A stretch of 64,000 bases of DNA from Martinezella tropici (GTDB lineage Bacteria; Pseudomonadota; Alphaproteobacteria; Rhizobiales; Rhizobiaceae). The stretch's first letter is position 1; each line of letters starts with the position of its first letter. Under the pieces are notes generated by a model. That model worked only from the letters and a program-made list of their open reading frames with translations. It was not told the DNA's origin and ran no database searches. This document shows positions 1-7,569 of the stretch, in pieces. The position numbers and the translations under genes were made by a program. Location of the stretch: NCBI RefSeq assembly GCF_003287875.1, contig NZ_QMKK01000035.1, forward strand, positions 62,001-126,000. Reading direction: 5' to 3'.

Positions 1-321
1 GGAAAGCTCGTTCAGCCGCTTGCGAATGATGGCAAGGTTGGCCTTGGTCTGCGTGTCGTCCAGGCGCACGAGCACCTGGCCGGCCGCGACATGATCGCCG
101 TTCTTCACCAGGATCGCGCGGGCGATCCCGCCTTTCAGGTGCTTCACCGGCTTCACATAGCTGTCCACGACAAGCGTGCCCGAGGCAATCACCGCTCCGG
201 AAATCCTGGTCGCCGCCGCAAGGCCGCCCATCACACCAAACAGCAGCGCTACGGCCGCCACCACAAGCAGGGACAGGCGGCGGATCGTCCGTTCGGTCGA
301 TGGCGAAGCCTTGTCGGTCAT
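1..321 (-). CDS. HlyD-family membrane-fusion protein of a type I secretion system (3' part outside window)
   Basis: Partial gene: only the N-terminal 107 residues are here and the reading frame runs off the left edge. The protein starts with a short cytoplasmic segment, one membrane helix (about residues 17-38), then a beta-barrel/lipoyl-like start with the motif KPVKHLKGGIARAILVKNGD, typical of PrtE/HlyD adaptors that bridge an inner-membrane ABC exporter to an outer-membrane channel. Its ATG overlaps the stop of the exporter gene by four bases (ATGA), so the two are translationally coupled. Neither the secreted substrate nor the outer-membrane partner is visible. The family call is firm; the substrate is unknown. 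Confidence 0.85.
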   Translation of the reverse strand, partial: MTDKASPSTERTIRRLSLLVVAAVALLFGVMGGLAAATRISGAVIASGTLVVDSYVKPVKHLKGGIARAILVKNGDHVAAGQVLVRLDDTQTKANLAIIRKRLNELS

Positions 322-2057
322 CCATGCGTCTCCCCGCCGGCAACGGCAAAATGCGTCGTTCCGACCTGCTTGGGCGATGGCCCGAGTATGTCTTTCTTCG
401 GACCGAACGCCTGAACCTGACCGCCGGCAACGATCATGACGGTATCGGCAGCGGCCAGGGCGCTTGGCCTGTGGGCAATGACGATCGCGATGGCGCCGCG
501 CTTCCGCACGCCTGCGAGGGCCTCGGTCAGCGCGGCCTCTCCCTCCGCATCCAGATTGGAGTTCGGCTCATCGAGAACCACCAGGAATGGATCGTTGTAA
601 AGCGCTCTCGCCAGGGCTATGCGCTGCCTCTGCCCGGCTGAAAGGCGCGATCCGCTCTCGCCGATCCTCGTATCGAAGCCATCCGGAAGCTTGACGATCA
701 TGTCGTAAACCCCCGCAGCCTTCGCCGCAGCGATGATCGGCTTCGTATCCACTTCCTCGGCAAACCGGGAAATGTTTTCGGCGATCGAGCCGTCGAACAG
801 GTCCACATCCTGCGGCAGATAGCCGATATGCCGACCGAGTTCGTCGCTATTCCATTGCGACAGCGCGGCACGATCGAGCCGCACGGCGCCAAGGGGAACC
901 GGCCATAGGCCGGCGATCGCCCGCGCAAGGGAGGACTTGCCCGACGCGCTCGGACCGATGACGCCGAGCACCGTGCCCGACGATATCCTGAACGAGATAT
1001 TGCGCAGGATGAGATCGCGGCTGCCGGGAGAGGTAACGCTGATATTCTCGACGCTAAGCTCGCGCGACGGCGGCGGCAAAGCGAAGGCCTGCTGCTCGGG
1101 CGGCACGACGTCGAGAAGCGCGGCAAGCCGCACCCAGCCCTGACGCGCGGCGACAAGGCCTTTCCACTGGCCGATCGCGAGCTCGACGGGCGCCAGCGCC
1201 CGTGTCACCAGGATCGAACTGGCAATGATGATGCCACCCGTCGCCTCCTGCCGAATGACGAGGATCGCCCCGACGGCGAGAACGCCGGACTGAAGCATCA
1301 TGCGCGCCATCTTGGCAGCGATTGTGAGTGCCCCGACGATCGTGCTCGCCGCCAGCTGATGTCGGAGATAGTCGCCGTTCATGGCCGCCCACTTCTCGCT
1401 CAGACGGCCAACAAACCCCATGGCAATAGCAGCCTCCCAGTTCCGCCGCGCAGCCTGGGCGAAGCCGAGGCGTGCTGCCGAAGACCTGGCCGCCTCCAGG
1501 GCCGGTCGACGCGACAGCATTTCGGCAGCCACGGTCATGCCGACGAGCAACAAGGCACCGCAAAGAGCCGTAAAGCCGATCCAGAAGTGGAACAGAAAGC
1601 AAAGGAGCAGATAGAAAGGCACCCAGGGAAGATCGAACAGCGCCGTCGAACCGCTGCCGGAAATGAAGGAGCGGATCTGCTCGAGATCACGCACTGATTG
1701 CAGCCCGTCGTCCGATGTCTGTTTTTTGCTCGGCAGGAATAGAAGCGCGCCGAAGACCTTCCTGTTTAGACGTTCGTCGAGCGACATACCGATGCGTACA
1801 AGCAGCATGGAGCGCAGGAATTCGATTACGCCCTGAAACAGATAGAGGGTCACGACGATGATGACGAGACCGGACAATGTCGGCAGGCTATGGCTCGGAA
1901 TGACCCGATCATAGACCTGCAGCATGAAGAAGGAGCCGGTCAGCGCCAGCACGTTGATGGCGGCGCTCGCCAGGGCGATGCCGATGAAGGCCTTGCGAAG
2001 CGCCGACAGCATCAGTGCGACGAATGTCTGCGGCGGGTCTTTCGGGACGGCAAGCAC
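318..2057 (-). CDS. Type I secretion ABC exporter (PrtD-like permease-ATPase)
   Basis: Fused membrane/ATPase exporter of the PrtD type that powers secretion of an unknown protein across both membranes. The N-terminal membrane domain (from LRKAFIGIALASAAINVLAL) carries about six helices. The C-terminal ATPase has Walker A GPSASGKSS, signature LSAGQRQR and Walker B FLVVLDEP followed by a switch His (IAHRPS). The frame is open up to 2333, but the extra 92 residues do not resemble the family. I chose the GTG at 2057, preceded by GAGG, which gives 579 aa, the normal family length. The adaptor gene follows with a four-base overlap. A C39-type peptidase domain is absent, as expected for PrtD-type exporters. 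Confidence 0.88.
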   Translation of the reverse strand: MLAVPKDPPQTFVALMLSALRKAFIGIALASAAINVLALTGSFFMLQVYDRVIPSHSLPTLSGLVIIVVTLYLFQGVIEFLRSMLLVRIGMSLDERLNRKVFGALLFLPSKKQTSDDGLQSVRDLEQIRSFISGSGSTALFDLPWVPFYLLLCFLFHFWIGFTALCGALLLVGMTVAAEMLSRRPALEAARSSAARLGFAQAARRNWEAAIAMGFVGRLSEKWAAMNGDYLRHQLAASTIVGALTIAAKMARMMLQSGVLAVGAILVIRQEATGGIIIASSILVTRALAPVELAIGQWKGLVAARQGWVRLAALLDVVPPEQQAFALPPPSRELSVENISVTSPGSRDLILRNISFRISSGTVLGVIGPSASGKSSLARAIAGLWPVPLGAVRLDRAALSQWNSDELGRHIGYLPQDVDLFDGSIAENISRFAEEVDTKPIIAAAKAAGVYDMIVKLPDGFDTRIGESGSRLSAGQRQRIALARALYNDPFLVVLDEPNSNLDAEGEAALTEALAGVRKRGAIAIVIAHRPSALAAADTVMIVAGGQVQAFGPKKDILGPSPKQVGTTHFAVAGGETHG

Positions 2058-2392
2058 CTTGCGTCGATCCTCAACATTGGCCGTCGCGTACGACAGGGAT
2101 TTACATGACGCCCAAAGCACCGCCTCCCGCTCGGCGCATGGACCTGCAAAGCGATCGTCAACGGTATCATCCGCCGTTCTCGCTTCGCACCTAACCTTCG
2201 GTGATCCCACGCAATTTAGGAAGTCGAAATCTGCCCGGAATGCAGTTTCGGTGAACCCAACCTTATCGCGGAACGCCTTGTCCACTTGCGGGACAATTGC
2301 GCCATGAAATGGGGCAGCAGCCTGTTCCGGCAAGATGCCTGACCTATCATATTAAGACGAGCAGGCGGCGACCTGCCGCCTGCCTTCCGCCT
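2058..2392. other. Intergenic stretch between exporter and ferric reductase gene
   Basis: About 335 bases without a convincing gene. It should hold the promoter of the secretion genes (reading leftward) and contains the hairpin after the siderophore-interacting protein gene. The minus-strand frame open through it lacks family similarity. Confidence 0.5.
2361..2383 (-). terminator. Hairpin after the siderophore-interacting protein gene
   Basis: Perfect 9-bp stem (GCAGGCGGC / GCCGCCTGC) with a 5-base loop, ten bases past the stop codon. There is no strong U tract on the minus strand (TCGTCTTAATA follows), so it may be a weak terminator or an mRNA 3'-end stabiliser. Confidence 0.6.
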
Positions 2393-3166
2393 TCAATCGA
2401 ATTTCTCCGCCGTATCCGCCTTGCCCTTGACCCAATAGCCGGACGCCTTGATCCAGCTCAGCGGATAGCCGCGTTCTTCGACGAGGTAGGAGCGCAAGGC
2501 GCGCGTGACGGAAGCCTCGGCGGCGATCCAGACGAACGTGCCGGGCACCACATCGATCGACTGCAATATCTCCAGAAGCGAGGACGGATCCGCTGCTTCC
2601 GAGAGAGGTCGATATGCCCAGCGCATATCCAGCTGCGCATCGGTTTGAAATGCCTGATGTTCATGAGCATCGGCAACCGCAGCGATCGCCGTTATGCGCA
2701 CACCCGCACGTGCCTCCTCGATCCGGCGGCCGATGGCCGGCAGCGCCGTCTCGTCGCCGATGAGCAGCCAATTCTCGATATCTGCGGACACAACGGCCGA
2801 GCCACGGGGACCGCCGATCTCCAGCCTGTCGCCGACGCGGGCGTCGAGCGCCCATTGCGTGGCGGGGCCTGCCTCGTGGATGGCAAAATCGAGGACAAGC
2901 GTGCGCGCGTCGGTGTCGTATTGGCGAGGCGTATAGTCACGCCGCTCCATCTCCTCGCCCGCGCCGGCTACGAAAACCTTGATGTGGTCGTCAGGCGCCA
3001 AGCTGACGAAATCGGCGAGGTCTTCGCCGGCCAGTTGAACGCGCAGCATGCCGGGCGTGATCCTGTCGACGGCCGTTACCGTCAAAGAGCGCCGCTTCAG
3101 CTCATGCCGCACGCGCTCGATCTTCGGGGCGGAGATGGCCGAGTTGGAATTATGAGGGGTATCCAT
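2393..3166 (-). CDS. Siderophore-interacting protein (FAD-dependent ferric reductase, ViuB/SIP family)
   Basis: Cytoplasmic flavoprotein of about 257 aa that reduces ferric siderophores after uptake, releasing Fe2+. The FAD-binding motif RDYTPRQYD is present near residue 80, followed by DFAIHEAGPATQWA and a GPRGS phosphate-binding loop. The C-terminal part carries GDETALPAIGRRIE and ends in the usual helical NAD(P)H-side segment (SYLVEERGYPLSWIKASGYW). Start ATG at 3166 has AAGGA five bases upstream; an earlier in-frame ATG at 3208 adds 14 unlikely residues. It stands alone but belongs functionally with the siderophore locus at 6.5-13.8 kb, which encodes a second member of the family. Confidence 0.9.
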   Translation of the reverse strand: MDTPHNSNSAISAPKIERVRHELKRRSLTVTAVDRITPGMLRVQLAGEDLADFVSLAPDDHIKVFVAGAGEEMERRDYTPRQYDTDARTLVLDFAIHEAGPATQWALDARVGDRLEIGGPRGSAVVSADIENWLLIGDETALPAIGRRIEEARAGVRITAIAAVADAHEHQAFQTDAQLDMRWAYRPLSEAADPSSLLEILQSIDVVPGTFVWIAAEASVTRALRSYLVEERGYPLSWIKASGYWVKGKADTAEKFD

Positions 3167-3398
3167 GGGTGTCCTTTCGAGGCGCTTCGATCTCGATCCG
3201 CAGGACACAGTCGCGCAGACCGAAGCCGCAGAGCCGTTCGATCATACGCGTTGAGTGACGTTAACGCTTACGTGGCAGAGCAAGGCCCTGCCAATCTGAC
3301 ATTTCTATAGAAGAAGAGCTCGCCCCGCAACGAAAAGATGATAAATTCAGGCAAGTTTTTTGCGCCTCAGCATAACGTGATCGCAGCCCTCCGCGAAT

Positions 3399-3432
3399 GG
3401 ATCGGCACAGCCGTTTCGAGCCGTGCCGATCC
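3399..3432 (-). terminator. Hairpin after htpG
   Basis: Perfect 10-bp inverted repeat (GGATCGGCAC / GTGCCGATCC) starting about eight bases past the htpG stop codon on the minus strand. No U tract follows, so factor-independent termination is uncertain. Confidence 0.55.
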
Positions 3433-3439
3433 CGTTGGA

Positions 3440-5329
3440 TTACTGCAGCGCCTTCTCCATCAGCCGTGCCAGACGTTCGGCAAAGGCGCGCGGATCGGCA
3501 GGCTTGTCGCCATCCAGCACGCGGGCCTGATCGAGCAGAAGGAAGGCGGCATCATCGCGCAGGGCCGGTGAATCGGCCTTGGCGGCAATGGCCTTGACGA
3601 CAGGATGATCCATGTTGATTTCCAGGATCGGTTTGGCGCCGGACTGTAGACGGCCGGCGCCCTGCAAGATCTTCTCCAACTGGCGATCATAACCCTGCTC
3701 GGAGGCAACGAGGCAGACGGCGCTTTCGATCAGGCGGTCGGATGCGCGCACATCGGAGACCTCATCGGCCAGCTTCTGCTTGGCGTAGTCCAGGAATGCC
3801 TGGACTTCGGCGGGCGCGCTTTCGCTTTCAGGCTTGTCTTCGTCCTGCTTCTTGAACTGGGCAAGATCAGCAGAGCCCTGCGTAATCGATTTGAAGCTCT
3901 TGCCGTCAAATTCCGGGGCGTTGGTCACCCAGAAGCTATCGACGGAATCGGTCAGCAACAGGACTTCGATGCCGCGGGCACGGAAACCTTCAAGCTGGGG
4001 CGAAGCCTTCAGCTGCTCCAGGCTGCCACCGACGAGATAGTAGATCGACTGCTGGCCTTCCTTGGCATCCTTGATGTAGTCGGCAAGCGAGCGATAGCCG
4101 TCGCCCGACGTCGTAGTGCGGAAGCGCGAAAGTGCCAGAAGCTGAGAACGACGTTCGAAGTCCTCATAGATGCCTTCCTTGATGAGGCTGCCAAAATTCT
4201 CCCAAATCTTCAGGAAGGCGTCATGATCGCTCTCCGCCTGCTTCTCGATCGCCGTGATGATGCGGTTGGTCACACCCTTGCGGATCGCCGTCAGGATCGG
4301 GCTTTCCTGGATCATCTCGCGCGAGACGTTGAGCGGCAGGTCCGACGTGTCGACCAGCCCGCGCACGAAGCGGAGATAGCGCGGCAGCAATTCGGCTTCA
4401 TCGGTGATGAAGACGCGCTTCACATAGAGCTTCATGCGGCCCTTGCGATCGGGATCGAAGAGGTCAAAGGGCTGCGAGCCGGGCACGAAAGCGAGCGCTG
4501 AATATTCATGGCGTCCCTCGGCACGGAAATGCACCGTCAGCGCCGGCTCGTCATACTGGCCGGAAACGCCGCGATAGAAATCGGTATATTCCTCGGCCGT
4601 GATGTCGTTCTTCGATTTCGTCCAGAGCGCGGTGCCGTCGGTGAGCTGTGTCGCTTCTTCGCCGGGCTTTTCAGCGATCTTGATCGGCACCGGCACATGG
4701 CCGGACTGTTCCTTGACGATGCGCTCGACGCTCCAGCGCGAAGCGTAGCTCTTGGCATCTTCCATCAGATGCAGCGTGATGCGGGTGCCGCGCGCCGGCG
4801 CTTCGCTGACATCGACGGGCGCAACGCTATACCCGCCCTTGCCGTCGGAAGACCAAAGCCAGGCATCTTCCGCACCGGCGCGCCGCGAGACGACATCGAC
4901 GCGGTCGGCCACCATGAAGCAGGAATAGAAGCCGACGCCGAACTGGCCGATAAGCTGCGCGCCCTCGCCCTGCTTATTGGCCTCGATGCGCTCCATGAAG
5001 GCGCGCGTGCCGGAACGGGCGATCGTGCCCAGCGCCTCGATCATCTCGTCGCGGCTCATGCCGATGCCGTTATCTTCGACGACGAGTTTGCTGCCATCGG
5101 CGTCGAGTGTCAGCAGGATGCGGCTGTCGGGATCGTTCGCAAGCAGGCCGGGCTGCGCGATCGCCTCATAGCGCAGCTTCTCGCAGGCATCGGCCGCATT
5201 CGAGATCAGCTCGCGCAGGAAGACATCCTTGTCCGAATAAACCGAGTGAACCATCATATGCAGAAGGCGGGCAACGTCGGCCTCGAAGACGTGGCTCTCG
5301 GCGGTCATTTCTGCGGCGGTGGTTGTCAT
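3440..5329 (-). CDS. htpG: Molecular chaperone HtpG (bacterial Hsp90)
   Basis: ATP-dependent cytosolic chaperone of 629 aa, the normal length for bacterial Hsp90. The N-terminal GHKL ATPase domain shows the adenine/Mg site ELISNAADACEKLR, the lid-side motif DNGIGMS and GQFGVGFYSCF. The middle domain has the conserved SDLPLNVSREMIQ segment that contacts the ATP gamma-phosphate through its arginine. The C-terminal dimerisation domain is complete. The gene is monocistronic, with a hairpin after it and a possible heat-shock promoter before it. Identification is essentially certain. Confidence 0.98.
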   Translation of the reverse strand: MTTTAAEMTAESHVFEADVARLLHMMVHSVYSDKDVFLRELISNAADACEKLRYEAIAQPGLLANDPDSRILLTLDADGSKLVVEDNGIGMSRDEMIEALGTIARSGTRAFMERIEANKQGEGAQLIGQFGVGFYSCFMVADRVDVVSRRAGAEDAWLWSSDGKGGYSVAPVDVSEAPARGTRITLHLMEDAKSYASRWSVERIVKEQSGHVPVPIKIAEKPGEEATQLTDGTALWTKSKNDITAEEYTDFYRGVSGQYDEPALTVHFRAEGRHEYSALAFVPGSQPFDLFDPDRKGRMKLYVKRVFITDEAELLPRYLRFVRGLVDTSDLPLNVSREMIQESPILTAIRKGVTNRIITAIEKQAESDHDAFLKIWENFGSLIKEGIYEDFERRSQLLALSRFRTTTSGDGYRSLADYIKDAKEGQQSIYYLVGGSLEQLKASPQLEGFRARGIEVLLLTDSVDSFWVTNAPEFDGKSFKSITQGSADLAQFKKQDEDKPESESAPAEVQAFLDYAKQKLADEVSDVRASDRLIESAVCLVASEQGYDRQLEKILQGAGRLQSGAKPILEINMDHPVVKAIAAKADSPALRDDAAFLLLDQARVLDGDKPADPRAFAERLARLMEKALQ

Positions 5330-5655
5330 ATGCGTCTAGTCTCCTGGGAATGTTGAACGTCGCGCCGAACAGGTGGCGGAAGACGAGGGAAATTTCAAGC
5401 TTGCGTTGTCATGCCAGACTCAAAATGGGCGAATGGCCTTTCTTTCACGGTTAGAAATCATCAGTCCGGCAATGTCTGTATTTGGATCTATCACGCAGGA
5501 TTGACATCTGTACGGCACAACTGCGGCGCGGTGCCGCAGGGATTGCCATAAATTTGGCGGAGGCCGGGCCAAGATCGAAATCGTCGCATCGACGGGTTTC
5601 GAAGCCATTCGTTCGAAAACCCGTCGGAGATGTTCTTCAAGCAAAGGAGACCATT
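5330..5655. other. Divergent intergenic region htpG / exported protein
   Basis: About 326 bases with no supported gene. It holds the htpG promoter side and the upstream region of the exported protein gene starting at 5656. The plus frame is open from 5482, but that extension lacks a signal peptide start and has no good ribosome binding site. Confidence 0.5.
5372..5399 (-). promoter_or_regulatory. Possible heat-shock (RpoH-type) promoter of htpG
   Basis: On the minus strand CTTGAAA (positions 5399-5393) matches the RpoH -35 element. The -10 side, CCACCT about 17 bases on, is only a weak match to the alphaproteobacterial consensus. Placement about 65 bases upstream of the ATG is reasonable, and htpG is a heat-shock gene in many bacteria. 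Low confidence. Confidence 0.35.
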
Positions 5656-6306
5656 GTGCAAACCCTCCGCAATACACTTCTCATCGGCGCTGGTCTTATC
5701 GCCGCCGCAGGATTGGCGGGTCAGGCATTCGCTCAGCAGAAGACCGAGCAATCCGCCCAGATGCATCAAATGACGGTCCGCTTGCCGGACGGCTCACTGG
5801 AGGTGATCCGCTATAGCGGCGATCAGCCTCCAGTTATATCGTTTCTAGGCAATCCCGATGCGGCTTCCTCCCTCATTGCCGCCTTCGATCCATTTGACGA
5901 CGCCTCGCCCTTCGCCGACATGGAGCGCATCTCGGCCGCCATGGATCGGGAGATGGCGGCCATGTTGAACAACGCGCCGCTCTTGGCGCAATGGCCCGAT
6001 GGCGCGGATAACCTCACCAAGATAGACCTCTCCCGCCTTCCTCCAGGTGCTCAGGGATATACGATGATTTCTACGACATCGGGCAAGGGCACCTGCACGC
6101 GAACCATGCAATATTTCAGCACGGGGAGCGGCAAGCCGCAGGTCAAGACAAGCAGTTCGGGAAACTGCGGCACGCTGCGGGGCTCGGCAGCCACACCCGC
6201 GCACGCCATTGCGCCACAACCGTCACCCAAGCGCCAGCCCTCCGGTATAATCGAGGCCTCTTATCAGCCGAATTCGAAGACGATGAGAACGGCAGGGCTG
6301 TTCTAG
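5656..6306 (+). CDS. Exported protein of unknown function
   Basis: 216-residue protein with a clear Sec signal peptide (TLRNTLLIGAGLIAAAGLAGQAFAQQ, cleavage after AFA). The GTG at 5656 is chosen because AAGGAG lies seven bases before it and it places the signal peptide at the N-terminus. The mature part has MTVRLPDGSLEVIRYSGDQPP and two cysteines (CTRTMQYF, GNCGTL) that could form a disulfide. No catalytic motif is recognised. Similar exported proteins are, to my knowledge, common but uncharacterised in Rhizobiaceae. It is probably periplasmic. Confidence 0.7.
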   Translation: MQTLRNTLLIGAGLIAAAGLAGQAFAQQKTEQSAQMHQMTVRLPDGSLEVIRYSGDQPPVISFLGNPDAASSLIAAFDPFDDASPFADMERISAAMDREMAAMLNNAPLLAQWPDGADNLTKIDLSRLPPGAQGYTMISTTSGKGTCTRTMQYFSTGSGKPQVKTSSSGNCGTLRGSAATPAHAIAPQPSPKRQPSGIIEASYQPNSKTMRTAGLF

Positions 6307-6515
6307 GATAAGGTTCCGACACACGCAGCTTTAATATTGGCTGGTTCGACATCGCAGGCGGGATGCTCGAAAAGGAATCCCGTTTGCTTTCGCGTGCATG
6401 CCGATCGTCATTTCGTGCGGCAACCACACGGAGATTGCCATCCAAAAGGTGTTGCTGTAATAACTTGAGTATAATTTGAAGGATTAAAGCGGGAAAGCGA
6501 CGCCGGAAGCTGCGA

Positions 6516-7400
6516 ATGACGTTTCAACCACGAATGCAAAACAAGATCGGAGGCTTTTCCGTGATCGGCGGCATGCATCGCCGCCAATGGAACGGCATGG
6601 TTGCCGACATCTGGAACGTCAATTGCGCGGCACAGGCCGGCGGGTACTATGTCGCGAGGGACCCGCGGCTTTTCATCCTGCTGGAGCAGCGCGGCCCAGG
6701 CACGACCAATGTCCGCCCGTCGCCACGCGCACAAGGCCGGCTGCAGAATTACGATAGCGGACGCATCTCCTACATTCCCGCTGGCATGGAGCTCTGGGTC
6801 GACATGGCAGGCGTCGAGTTCGTGCGCCACCTCGATATTCATTTCGATGCTGGCGTTGTCAGCCAGCGCCTGATGGAACATATCGACCCGGCGCGGCTCG
6901 ACCGTCCGCAGCTGCATTTCAACGACCCGCGGGTGATGGCGCTTGCCGAGCTGATCGCGGCCGAGTGCGAAAACCCCGAGCCGCTGCACGATCTCTATGG
7001 CGACGGCCTGACACTTTCGCTGTTGATCAATGTTCTGCAACTGCGCGGCACCCGGCCCCGCAAGCGCAGCGGTCTCGCCACCTGGCAGCTGCGCCGTGCG
7101 GTGGACTATATCGAAGAGAACTGCACGCGCGCCATCCGGCTGGAAGAACTGGCCGAATTGACCGGCCTCTCGCAATCGCATTTCAGCCATGCCTTCAAGG
7201 CGTCCACAGGTGTGCCGCCGCATCAGTGGCAAACGCAGGCCAGGCTCGAAAAGGCCAAGCATCTGCTCCTGAACAGCGAGATGCCGCTAACGACCGTCGC
7301 CGTCGAAACCGGCTTTGCCGATCAGGCGCATTTCACCCGCGTCTTCCGAAAGAATGTCGGTACCGCGCCGGCGAGTTGGAAACGCAGCAAGCTGGCCTGA
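6516..7400 (+). CDS. AraC-family transcriptional regulator of the siderophore locus
   Basis: 294-residue regulator. The N-terminal ~185 residues form a ligand-binding region. The C-terminal AraC DNA-binding domain has two helix-turn-helix units: LEELAELTGLSQSHFSHAFK and LTTVAVETGFADQAHFTRVF followed by GTAPASW. It lies directly upstream of the TonB-dependent receptor in the same direction. AraC regulators beside siderophore receptors commonly activate uptake when the ferric siderophore is present; that role is inferred from position. The start ATG at 6516 lacks a strong Shine-Dalgarno sequence, and GTG/ATG alternatives exist a few codons downstream. Confidence 0.88.
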   Translation: MTFQPRMQNKIGGFSVIGGMHRRQWNGMVADIWNVNCAAQAGGYYVARDPRLFILLEQRGPGTTNVRPSPRAQGRLQNYDSGRISYIPAGMELWVDMAGVEFVRHLDIHFDAGVVSQRLMEHIDPARLDRPQLHFNDPRVMALAELIAAECENPEPLHDLYGDGLTLSLLINVLQLRGTRPRKRSGLATWQLRRAVDYIEENCTRAIRLEELAELTGLSQSHFSHAFKASTGVPPHQWQTQARLEKAKHLLLNSEMPLTTVAVETGFADQAHFTRVFRKNVGTAPASWKRSKLA

Positions 7401-7493
7401 AAACCACAGTCTGCGAGCAATTGTATCTCTCGCGGAGAATTGCCCAAAAACATTCAATTTTCCCCGTTACAGACAAGCCGCGCCGGTAAATAT

Positions 7494-7503
7494 GAGTTAA
7501 CTC
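7494..7503. promoter_or_regulatory. Palindrome GAGTTAACTC upstream of the receptor gene
   Basis: A perfect 10-bp palindrome 67-76 bases before the receptor start, inside the only gap between the AraC gene and the receptor. It could be a regulator site, but it does not match a Fur or RirA box that I can recognise. Confidence 0.25.
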
Positions 7504-7569
7504 CTCACCTTATTGAGGGATCGGCTGTCATAGCCGAACGGGCGCAAGAATTCGGGACAAATAGCGGAA

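Noticed and set aside
2058..2333. N-terminal extension of the type I exporter
   Set aside because: The family normally begins near the GTG at 2057; the extension has no similarity and the protein would be too long.
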